Shown: positions 25,901-37,900 of the stretch, piece by piece
Numbering within the stretch: position 1 is the first letter of the stretch
Layout: each line of letters opens with the position of its first letter
Made by a program: the position numbers and the translations under genes
The notes under the pieces: generated by a model
Told to the model about the DNA's origin: nothing
The model's database searches: none
What the model saw: the letters and a program-made list of their open reading frames with translations, nothing else
Assembly (NCBI GenBank): GCA_963573305.1
Contig: OY754331.1
Location: forward strand, 90,201,434 to 90,265,433
DNA: 64,000 nt
DNA from: Pyrrhosoma nymphula
Taxonomy: Eukaryota; Arthropoda; Insecta; Odonata; Coenagrionidae
Direction of reading: 5' to 3'

Positions 25901-28900
25901 AGGAGTGGACTAAAGTCAGGGATATAATGACTAAAACCAGTAAAGAGGTCCATGGCTATAAGAAGAAGAAGAAACCATGGATTTCAGAAGAAACATGGAA
26001 GAAAACAGAAGAAAGAAGGAATATAAAGGGAAAGAAGAACCAAGCAGAGGATGCTGAGGAGAAAAGAAGAGCAAATGAAGCATACAGCATTAAGCATAGA
26101 GAAATGAAAACAAGTTTCAGGAGTGATAAGAGGAAATGGATAGAGAACTTGGCTTCAGATGCAGAAGAAGCAGGAAACACAAGAGAAGTTTACCAAAATA
26201 TCAGAACATTAACAAACAGAAAGTGTATTGGCAAGAAACCTTATCAGGTGGGCCGGACCCTGGACGACTGGCTGCCACTCTGTTGTTTCCTCATTAATAG
26301 GATCCAACGAACCCAACACCTGAGATTAAAGGTTTTGTTTCACCGCTCGTCAGCCCCTTAGCCTATTTATGACTCTGGGGTCGAGTGCTTCCTCTTTCCC
26401 CAAACCTTCCTGCCCTCTCCTTCAATCCTTTCCTAACCTCGCACACTCGTCGACCCTGGTAATAAGCATGAGCTTGATGCCGGGGAGGTGCGTTCCTACG
26501 TGGTTTGTACCCACTAACCAGATGGCAAGAAACCAGTGAGGAATAAGTATGGGAAACTAGTGATGGGAGATGGATAACAGCTGGAAAGATGGAGATAAGT
26601 CCTTGAAGAACTATTGAATAGAAAAGTGGAAGAAGACTGGGAAGAAGACGTGAGCCAAGACAATAGAGTAGAAGAAGACTTTTGCGTAAGTACAGCACCA
26701 CCCCCTAAAGAGGAGGTTGTTCAAGCTATTAAGGAATTAAAAAATGGGAAGTCCCCTGGTGTGGATAACATACTGCTGGAGGTGTCAAAAATAAATCCAG
26801 GGACTACAGCAAATATCTTAGAAGAGCTACTGGTTAAAATATGGGAGGAGGAAGCTATACCTAGAGACTGGAAGAAAGGACTGTTGGTCAAAATACCCAA
26901 AAAGGGTGACCTAACTATACGTAATAACTGAAGGGGTATTAACTTGCTATTAGTACCGAGTAAGATTTTAACCAGAATTGTACAGAATTATTCCTCCTGT
27001 TGTTCGATTATGTCAATACCGAGTGATGGCAAAATGGCATGTGGAATTATCTTCATTCGTCTAACTCCACAATGGGAAGAGCTCTGGCAGATACGAAATG
27101 ATACCTGTCTCGGTTTTGCAGGTAGATCGTTTGACTTCCACATTTATTTAGGGAATCTTTTTTGTAAAATCAAGGAAGAGGAGGGATGTGCGGATTTAAA
27201 AATGCATTTTCGTACTCTTCCAATGCGTTTTTTGAAATCGACCATTTTGTTTTCGATGCTTGTTTCGCTCAAATTTGAGCGTAAATAAATCGTGAACTAA
27301 CAACTGGCTGTGCTGGATTCGCACATTCGCCAACTTAAACACCGGGTGGGCAATAAATACTCAGAAGCGAAAGAAAACCCCTTCCACCACCTTAGCTTGT
27401 CAAAAAGAGTGGACTTCCCAGCGAGACCTGCGAAGGAATTTGGATGGAATGATGCAGTGAAATTGTATACTGCTGGGAGTGGGAGAGAAGGAGATGTCCC
27501 GTGGTCGGTCGGTCTTTTCACCCGAGTTTCGTGAGGGTGGGGGTTCCCTCAAGGGGACGTGGCTTGGCTACGTTGTCACATCGGCGTCAAGTCGGGACTT
27601 AAAAATTTTTTGGCTCCAAGGTGGTAAGTTTTTAATGAACAGGGCTCCGAGGTGGTAAGTTTTTAATGAACAGGGTTCCGAGGTGATAAGTTTTTAATGA
27701 ACAGCACTGTACTAAATAGTATTAAAGGTATAATAGACACAAAGCTAAGAAGAGAGCAAGTGGGGTTTAGAAAGGATAGCTCATGTGCAGATATGATTAA
27801 CACACTTAGGATTATTATTGAACAGAGTGCTGAGTAGCAGTCTCCCCTGTATTTGTCCTTCATGGACTTTGAAAAGGCATTCGATTCCATTAGTAGGGAA
27901 TCAATATCAAACTGGGTCCCAAGGAAGTAGAGTAAACTCTGTCCACTCACTTTCTTCACACATCTTCTTTTGGAATCACTTTTCTTATCTCTGTTTCCCA
28001 TTGAAAACCCTCCTTACCGAAGGAGCTGTTTAAACCCTCATATGAATTTTCCATTCCTCGAAAAACCCGTCACAACCACCTCCTCCCATTCGTCAACACT
28101 CGTTTCCAGACCCCCCCATGGTTTTCCCCAATGGTATATACCAAAGATGACCTTAATCTCCTGGCGAGGGGGGTTCTATGGAGTGGGATTATGAAGTGCA
28201 TTTTGTTGGCTTGCACCATTCCCGGAAATTGAGCCCAATGAAATTGAAGTTTTGAAACCAAGAGTGTTTGCCTACCTGCTCCTTTCGTGTACAAGACAAG
28301 TAATTTTCTAAAGATCCTGAAAAGTTTATTTTTCTTACTTCACCCTCCAAAATTTTATCAAAGTCTATTCCACAATTGATCGCTAACTCAAATCGTCAAT
28401 CGGTGGAATCACGCTGTCAATGATGTCCTCGATAAGTAGCCTAATCCAGCACTTTTCAATCTCTTGATTTGTAGACCCTGTACTCACATTTCCTAAAATT
28501 GTACCCTTTATATTAGAACAATTTTCCTATATCTATATTCCGACTGCTATTTCAAACTTTTGCCATCACTTCATTTATTTCGCTTTGATGCTGCAAAAAT
28601 GCCGAGCAGGTACTAATGCGTGTTAAGGATACAAGGACCACATTACAAATGGTTCATGGAAAGAAGGAAAAAAATCTTTCTTCCAACGTACCATTAGTGA
28701 CTAAAATAAAAACAGGGCAAAACAATGCGACATATTATTGACATACATTTCCTTTTCCCTCCATTTTTCAGGGATGGAGTCCTAACACTTTGTCCTCATC
28801 TGTTTTTGCAGTAGGAATTCCCCACTGGTGGATATATGCTTCCAGCAAGTCAAAGCTGTCTTGGAAATGTGTTGATGGTGGCTTCTCGTGGAAAAAAAGG

Positions 28901-31900
28901 CCATGGCTTAATGGATAGTAGGAGAATTGGGTAGATCATGGCTTACTTGGTTATGAAGTGGAGGAGATTGGCATCATCAGAATATGATGGTGGCCGTGAG
29001 GTAAAATGTAGATTTATCACAGATAGGGAACTGCTAGTCTAAGGTATAGTGACCTGGGGCAGTCTCGCATGATTATTTACGTTTTTAGATTCTAGCTTCA
29101 TCCCACAGCATTGCTGAAGATTTTAACAAGCCAAAAACCATGATTTTGAAATAAAATTATGTAAGAGTGCATCTTAGGCAACAACAAAATTTTTACGCAC
29201 ATCAATAAATGCACAATTAAATAAGCTTTGATGTGAATTTTACAGCATTGAATTCAGTTTCCTCATTTTGAAGAAGAGGCGTCTCAAACTTCCAGCCTAC
29301 ATCCAGTTCCAGTATTTCGACCATTTTTTTTACAGACAGCAGAATAACCGACTGCATTTTCTCAAAAGTGAGATTCTCCTCAAATTTGTATGACTGTTAT
29401 CGTCAGTTTGAAGTACTTGCAGCAATTAATACGAAAAAAACACGGGTTCCCTACATATATGCACGCTCTAGATTCACCTTGCATTTGGGTCAAAATGTAA
29501 ACAAAACTATTAAAATTAGGTCACTTGTTAATGAATTGGACATAAAGGTCAAAACATAACTTCAACTTATTTTCACTGCTTAGTTCGTGGATGCAATGAA
29601 AGTTTTCACAATTGCATGGATCTCAGCAAAACTTGCTCGCCATTTATTTATTTACCTGTGTTGAAAAGTAAGGCCCCAATTGTGATGCAACATAAAGATT
29701 CTCCTATAGCAACGCAACCCACAACAAACCTTTATAATACAAACCCCCGTACAACAAAATCATCATTTTCCTGGTTCCAATGACTTCATTACATGGAGGT
29801 TTTACTATTATTATCCAATTGATTCTGCTTTATAACCATTGGTAACAAGTAAGGGATTAAAAAGTCAATGATTCTGCAAAGAGCTGTATTCAATGGGAAT
29901 TTAAAGGTTATCTTAACTAATCCACCCGTGGATTATCCGATTGGGAATGCAAGGAGGAGACCCTAACCGTGCGACTGAAGTCAATGGGAATACCACGACC
30001 AAAGAAGCAACACAAGCAACAGAGACAAGAACTGAGCATATCTACTGAATTGAACGAGATCAATGCCTAGCTGTAACCATCACAAGGCTCCCGCTTTCCA
30101 ACCCTATTCTACAAGACACATATATTCATCTTAGACAGTTCAGCATTAAGAAAAAAATCAGCATTCATAATTATATTATAAACCTCAAGAGGTCCAAAAC
30201 TAAGACTAGGTATTATGTATGATGAAATTTGAATTTAGATGTAAAACCCTAAAATCAATGTCAGTGGAACAGGGTTATTGTATACTAAATATCACTATCA
30301 TTATAATAATTCACTAGTCCAAAGATTAGATTGTTGCATTGTAATATGGGATCTGTCCAAAAATAATTCCTCCATGTTACAATATAAACAATTAATTAAT
30401 CAGATAACTGTCACTCCAGGAGATAAAATATTCATTTACAGGGTACATAAATTGATTTGGAGGAACAATCGCAGTTTATTTTCAAAAGTAGTAATTATCA
30501 TTTCTGATGAAAACTATCATTATTTCATCATATGGGGAAAAAACAATCTTCCTCCGTACAGATAATATATGGCATCTCTTTCTCCTTTTAGCTCCTAGAC
30601 AACATTATTGGAGTGGAGGTTGCATCAGAACTTATCAATCCTTTCTCATTCAAGATTTGGAGCCCTTATCCTTCACCAGTATTAAGGTTCAATTCATAAT
30701 CTTGCATTGGGATGAGGCTGACATGATTATCAATCTGTACACTTTTTTTAGGTAGTTTTCATTCTCACTTGTTTTAATTTTATATCTACTACAAAACATA
30801 ATTTAGAGTTATACTTTCTGGCCTTAATTTCAACCTCTTATATAGGTACATATGCAGGTACTTGTTTTGGTTTTAATCCCAGAGAAACCCCATGAGCTTC
30901 CAACTTATGAAATTGCCACTAGGGTGTGAAAATAAGTATTTCAGATATTCAAAATGTGGCTTTATTTGCCGAAAATCAGCTGCATAATTAAAATGGAGAA
31001 CAATGACAGAATTAAGAATTGCATTTCTCAATGGAACTCGTAGTTTTTATGTAGCGTATGCCATACCGTATGTCAACGTGGAATTCCAATATTTAATACT
31101 TACCTAGTTAAATTTTCACCATTTGATTTTCAATGGTAAAATCAACTGTGCATGCAAAATAATGGTGGATGATTGGGTTAATGTGGTAGATAGAGTGCCA
31201 GCTTCCAATCATGAGGGCCCGGGTTCAAGTATTGGCATTAACAGAGATTTTCCAGTGGAAACCAAACACATATCTACCCGTGTGCTAGGAGGAGAGAGCC
31301 TCAATTGCAGATCTCCATCTGTTAGGTGGGTTGTAAAACAGTGGACCCCTTGACACCTTCCATTAAGTGCGAGTTAATTCCAATAACATTTTTATATCCA
31401 TCCTTCATAACTGATATGTATCATGAAATACCAACCAACCCACTTTACCTTCTCAGCTTCTACATAACTAGCTGACCTAAGAAATGAATTACCCTTTATG
31501 AACTGAATTACATTGGTATACATACACAGGTATACAATAACATTGGTAATAATATTGGCATACAATAACAGGGAGCAATGAATTGTGTCCAAAATAGAGT
31601 ACATATTATGTAGCTTACTTTGGTAAAACTACCTAATATGCTAAGTCTACATTTATAGAATTTATATTCATATAGAATTTGAATTTACATGGGTTAGGAA
31701 CATAACAAATGTGGTTGATACATTATCTTAAACATTGATTACATCTAAGTATCAGGCTATCTTAAATATGATAAAATATGATCAAGCCAAACTTATCTGT
31801 CAACTTCATGAATGGCACCACATATTTCACTTTTCTGAGTTATTTTGATTACAATTTCTGAGTTATTTTCTCCTCATGCATGTTTCATTAGGGGCATGAT

Positions 31901-34900
31901 TCTCACCTGGTTGCCTCCCTATCCTCTATATTGTTGCATGCATCTTCAAAGTCTGAGAGCACAGCCTGCAGGGGGCACGATGAAAGTTTGGCATGCAACC
32001 ATTGGTAATTGAAGAGCACTTGACTGAAAAGATCCTCAAATCTTCTAGAGCGCACCAGGTGATATGGCATTTCTCCAAACTGACAGGCATATGGACCAGA
32101 AAAACAATACTCAAATTTTCATCAAATCTATAAATTCCATTAAATCTTCATAATGACTGTCGCACAACATAATCACATGACAATTTATATGCAGAGAAAT
32201 TTTCATTACCTTTCGCAAATTATACCGAGACACTTTTCCATCTTTGGAAAGAAAGACCAATGGTTGAATTGGCACTTTTCTATCAGCAGAACCCTCCTTC
32301 TCTGTAAGATTGAACCTGTAAAAATTAGTAAATATTTATTAATAAGATGCCAAGGCAGAGAATCTAAAAAAATTCACATTTATTGAGGTTGAGGGTACTT
32401 CCCCCCCCCCCCCCCCCGCCCCCCCCTCCCCAATTCAGAGAGAAAAATTGCAAAACATTCTTGAGACTGAAAATTAATTCTTTTGATGAGGAACTCAGTA
32501 CACAATTACCAAAAATGTAAGTACCGAGAGCAGCACAATACAATTCAGATACACAGTAAAGCAGTCACTCAAGTTGAAATGTAATTTTTACTGACATCCA
32601 AGAATAAAATTTGAAACTAATTTATCCAACAATAAAAATAAATTTTGAGGATACTGGAACTAGCCACGGCTTTACCTCCTCTATGGAAAAAGCCCTAAAA
32701 ATCCACAGAGAACAAGGATGGCTGAGTAGCTTAACTGGCTAACACACTCAGTACAAAGTCAAGGCTCGAGTCCCGGTCAAAGTGAATAATGTTTCTCACA
32801 GGAATTTGACATAAAAACATATATGCATTCCAAAAACCAAGAGACACAACCCTTATCATATTACGTATTTACTTTCAATCTTTTGCTTTGAATTTTGCTC
32901 ATGAAATTGGAGAGCAAATAAGTTCCCAAATTTAGAAGGGAATGGAAGAAGAGGAGGGAGTGCATCTTGCTGGCTGAGGATTATCAGCAATCTTCTGTTA
33001 AAAAAAAATACATTGAAGTAATACCTGATAGTACAAACAGATGTACCTGTGAGTTTGAGACAATGTTAGCTGGTAACTTAACCAAAATACATAGGTGTAT
33101 TTGTGATATAATATTCAGGTTCCCCTTAGCTGCACATTAGGTCTACATTTAAGGTATAACAACCATAAAGAATGGTAACAAAAAATAATTGTTGCATCAA
33201 ACTAATCCCCAGATTAAAACTATACAAAATCAAGGCTTTACAGTACATCCACAGAGCAACAAGGAGCTTGAAAGAAGAATGGAGAAGCCTCAGGACAATG
33301 AGTTGAAAGCACTCAATTCAAGCCATTTACCAGGAAGAGGGGAACATTTCTCGAAGAGTAGCAATACAAACTCATTAAGTGAGGATCATGAAATAGCTAA
33401 TATACATGAGAGTTAACTAAAATTCTGACTAATGCCTCGGTGACCAGACGAGAGCACTTACAATAAATGACAATTGTGTAAGGATCAATCCAAGTTCATT
33501 AGGCTCACTCATTATGCCCTTCATTATTTCACTTCAATTAAATACATTTTTTCTTTTTCGCTTCATAAGTCCAATTATTTAATAAATGAATTTATATTTT
33601 CATAATCTGTAGCACATTGACAGCATGTCACATATTGGTCAATAAAAGCATAAAGAGAAAATAAAACAGAATATTACACTAACCTGTGTCGCTGGATTTC
33701 AGTGTATCTGAAAGGTTTTGGATTTCCTCCACCCCAAATTCCTGAGTAATAATCTGCAATCGAAGAATGAAAGTAGGTGGCCATATTCATATTCTTGAAA
33801 TACCTTTCCTTTGCTGTATCCCGGAATTGTCTGTAAATATGCATCACTAGTTAGTAAGCGAAGACTACACTTCTTAGAATCAATTCATTCATTCATTACA
33901 GTAATCTACCGGTGATAGGTAGGTTGTGATGAAAGTCAGAGAATATCCAACGAACTCTTACACGTGCCGTGCCCTTTCTACCTCTAGTATTTCTTTCTTC
34001 ATCTCAGCATAAGTCCTACCTTTCTTCATACCGTCCATGAAACCGATTCTCTTCCTTCCCCTTCCCCGCTTACCCAACATCCTACCCTCTATCACGGCCT
34101 TCAGCAAACCTTCGTCCCTCATTACCCCTTCCAGCCACCTACCCTGTCTTCCCCTAATCTCATCTATAAGTTTCCTTTCCTCGCCCACCATGTCAAGCAC
34201 TTCCTCATTTGTCTTCCTTTCTGTCCAACCCACCTTCTCCATCCTCCTCCACACCCACATCTCGAAAGCTTTCAGCCTATTTTCGTCTTCCTTTCTCAAC
34301 GTCCAAGTTTCTGCCCCATACAACGCCACACTCCATATCAAGCTCTTCACCAGCCTCTTTTTTACATCCTTACTTAAGGTCCCCCTCATCAGCTCCCTTC
34401 TATTATTGAATGCTTCCTTCGCTAGTGCTATTCTCCTCCTAATGTCTTTGCTACTATGTCCTGTTTCTTCTAGCATACTACCCAAGTAATTAAATTGTTC
34501 TACTTGCTCCAATTTGTGACTTCCTACTCTTATCACCAGCTTCGCTTTCTTTGTTCTACAGAATCTCATTACTTTTGTTTTCCTATTATTTATTTTCATT
34601 CCGTATTTCTCACACTGCTTTTCCAGTGAATCTACTAAAATTTGCTTAGAATCAATACAAAAATGAAATTTAGTATAAATTTTTGAACTTGAAATCTGGT
34701 AATACAAGTTTCAGAGTAAAGATGAGGCTATATTGGAAAATTATTTCAAACCTATGTGATTTTAACCATATTGAAGAGTAAATGCGTATATTAAGCCTAA
34801 ATCAACCATTTTTGCCAGCGCATTACTTGGTCATGAGATGGGTCATATGAGCCAAAAACGCCTGTAACCTGAAATGATCCTTTCTCTTTGAATTCTGACC

Positions 34901-37900
34901 TTTCTTATAAGAATATTTTCGATACAATTTTGGCAATCGTTTAAGGCGTGAACCATGTCGCACTTCTTCATTGGCGGTTTGCTGCGATGGTAGCATCAAG
35001 GCCAACCTTGGCCTCATATTCAGATGACTTCTTCGTGTTTGCTCTCTCCCCCACCCCTTCCGACACCAGATACTTTTTTCGGGTTTGCTTTGCAAAGACA
35101 GTGGTAAATCATACCGTGATGAGCATAGGCTGACAGTTTCTTCCCCCTCTCGGATCATATTTTAGCTAACACCCTCTCGCTCAGGATGAGAAAATATCAT
35201 GGCTAAGTTTTGGACAAGACGAAATTTATGAGGGCGGGATACTGGACGTGGGATGCCCTGCAAGTAGTCACATATTTGGAGTTATTGCTACTCTCGAGAT
35301 TTCAATTGTAATGGGCTACCATGTGTCAAGCTGTCTTCACATCAAATTATTCCATTCACTCATTCGTTTTGTGATGACAAATGATTATTACTAGCAACAC
35401 GAGGCTCAATTCAGCTTATCAGCGAGGAATCAGCTTATCAGATTCAGCGAGGAATGGTAAAATATCCTTTTCAGGGTATCTGGAAATTGCCTATCAGGTA
35501 GTCCTGTCATACAGCTACCCATCTCAATCACACAGCCGGAAACAATAAAGTTGTCAGATTTCGGGTTGATCCTTTAGTCGGGTTTGAACAATTGACGTGT
35601 CTAAACCGATTTTCCCAGAAGACCCATCGAGAAAAAAAGTTCTTCATTCCTTATTCCTGGGCGTGACGAAATTCACCTGAGAGGGACTCATTCAGCGAGA
35701 AAGAGAAGGGAGTAACCCGAGAGGATGCAAGGGCCTAGCCATGTTGAAACAGCAGTTCCCATCAGAACACTGAAGTTAAGCAACGTTGAGCCCAGACGGT
35801 GGTTGGATGGGTGACCCTCCTCCATACCTCGACCAGGCATGGATAGAGAGATGATACTCCCTTCATACCTATACCGGGAGGCCGGAGGGAGACCCAGACC
35901 AGGCCGGTTGGAGGGAGAACATCCTTTATACCTGGTACTGGGGTGAGGCAGGGGGAGGCCAATCCTCCATACCTCTACCGAGGTGCTCTTGTCCTCTGTT
36001 TGCAAGTGGCAGACAGGCATGGGGTTGGCACAATGGACGAAGAAAGGTCTAAGTGCCCGGGTTCCTGACGAAGACCCCCCCAACAACAATCTAACAATCT
36101 AATCTAACCCAAGAGTATCATTCCTTCACCTTATCTGTAATTATCTACCCTCGCCCAGCTTCGCTTTTACCCAGGTGGCTTTCACTAGTGGGGCAGGGTG
36201 TGGGCCTTCTTCCGGGGGCCTCCGCAGCCAAAACTGACGATGCTCGAATGAAACAATGCCATTATTTCAGGCGATTTAAATTGTAACCTTAACCCGGTGG
36301 TAGTGGTGATGTAGATTTTGCACTTCCTCATGATTTTTCCACAATCTGAAATTATGTTGCGCAGCACCCGAGAGAGCTTAGAAATGTATTGTCACATCAA
36401 TAGGACAAGTAAAGTAAGGTAATGGTACCAGTAAATGACCTCTTAAGGTTTTTTAAATCGTAAATCTTCCATACCTTGATAATTATTTGCAAATTATATA
36501 GTTTTATCACCTCAAATTAAGTACCATACTCTCTACTAGCACACTGTCAATCAATATTTTAAAAGTACCACACGGTTTAGTGTGTGTGTCTTTTTTAAAA
36601 AAGGAAGATTTTGTGTTAGTAATTGACCGTCTAAAAATATTTTTTTCTAGTATTTGACCATGCATTGTTTCAGTGGTTGACCATATGTTCATGGAGGGAA
36701 AATAACTACCAAAGACAATATTTGTTATTTTTCTCCAGTTTTACACTATTAATTAGCTATTTTTGACAAATTATTTTTGTAGTAACTGCAAATAAGTGAC
36801 AACATTTTCTTACATACAAAATGACGAGTAAAAATTCATTTCTGGAATAAGGTATGACCCACGGCGAGAACACAATTTTGGAAGATGGATTTTCCTTTTT
36901 AGCTGGTCCCTTGTGTAGTAAAGCTTATCTTCCTTAACAGGCCACCGGTATGATGAATGGCCACTCTTAACCATAGTGGCTATCTCATAACCATCACTTA
37001 CAACTTCCACTATTTTTCCTGGAAAATATCTCCCCTCATATTCAACTATCACAAAATCTTCCTTTTCCAGAGAATCCATATCATCCTCTTCCAAAAATCC
37101 TTTGTTCCAGTGAGAACCTTCACCATCACTCAGATCAGGAATGGAAATAGATGATTCTGAATCAGACTCTTCATAACGTTTCTGTTTCTTAGCCTTCAGC
37201 TTATTACTTTCCTTCTTTTTTTTCCTCTCATTCTCTTTCATTTTCTCTTCTTTTTTCTTTCCCTTTCAGCCACTTTCTCTCTTTTAAGTCTTTCCAGCTC
37301 ATTCTTTTTCTTTATTTTGTTTTTGAAATACTTTTTGCCAAGTTCCCCAGACACTATAGCGGGTAATCTTTCCTTTGGCATCTTCTTCAGTAGCTTTTTC
37401 TTGCCTACAGGTGGACTGAACACATATTTTTAAAATGGAGATGGTACATTTGATAGCCCTGGGATGGCAGTGTTTTTATTGCCTTCAACCATAGGAGACT
37501 GTGCACTAGAAGATCCTGGGATGGCAGTTCTTCTTTGCCTTCGACAATTGTATTTGATGGCCTTGTGATGGCAGTGTCTTCATTACATTCAACCGTGGGA
37601 AACTGTACATTTGATGGTCCTGAGATGGTGGTATTTTCATTGCCTCCAACTGAGAGCATGCTTCTTGCAGGAGATTGCTCAGTTGAATCACTTCCCATTG
37701 ATATGTCCATTGGTCTGGAGATAGCTGTAGCTGCATTCTCTTCAGGGGTAGTGTTGTCAATTGAAGTAGTCGGTTCAGATGAGTTGATAAGGCTATTTAG
37801 TTCTAACTTAGTTTTCTTCCACAGCATAAAGAGTGATTGGTTAGAAAGTTCCCCTTCCCAGTTATATGAAGATTGCTCAAATAAGTCCAATTTTTCTTTC

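Larger units (their letters stand above)
25080..27925 (+). mobile_element. LINE (endonuclease + RT) with two nested insertions
   Basis: Non-LTR retrotransposon, 5'-truncated and decayed. Coding traces: 25090-25450 start of an APE-type endonuclease, 25390-26240 rest of endonuclease and linker, 26535-26980 RT start, 27713-27915 RT palm. Two insertions split it (26241-26523 and about 26984-27707); skipping them restores reading continuity. Style of sequence (MGDRNSKV, NGKSPGVDNI, DFEKAFDS) suits RTE/Proto-type LINEs; clade not resolved. Confidence 0.8.
17526..31906. other. 14.4 kb NWD2-like intron, largest in window
   Basis: Holds fold-backs at 20341, 21062 and 21749, hammerhead-like loci, a duplicated block at 23.3/23.65 kb, the nested LINE 25080-27925, Tigger-like tips (23.88 and 29.8 kb) and a tRNA-SINE (31.17 kb). 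I recognise nothing in 17.6-18.6, 18.9-20.3, 27.95-29.6 and 29.9-31.1 kb. Confidence 0.6.

Noticed and set aside
34037..34489. 150-codon plus-strand open frame
   Set aside because: It is the antisense shadow of the LINE RT fragment on the minus strand; Ser/Pro/Leu-rich translation with no domain.
34823..35158. 111-codon minus-strand frame, Arg/Lys-rich
   Set aside because: No homology recognised and no splice sites that would join it to exons 11-12, which already join in phase.
36085..36110. TCTAACC-like repeats suggesting telomere sequence
   Set aside because: Only a few imperfect units at the end of the 5S-derived SINE; better explained as its tail.
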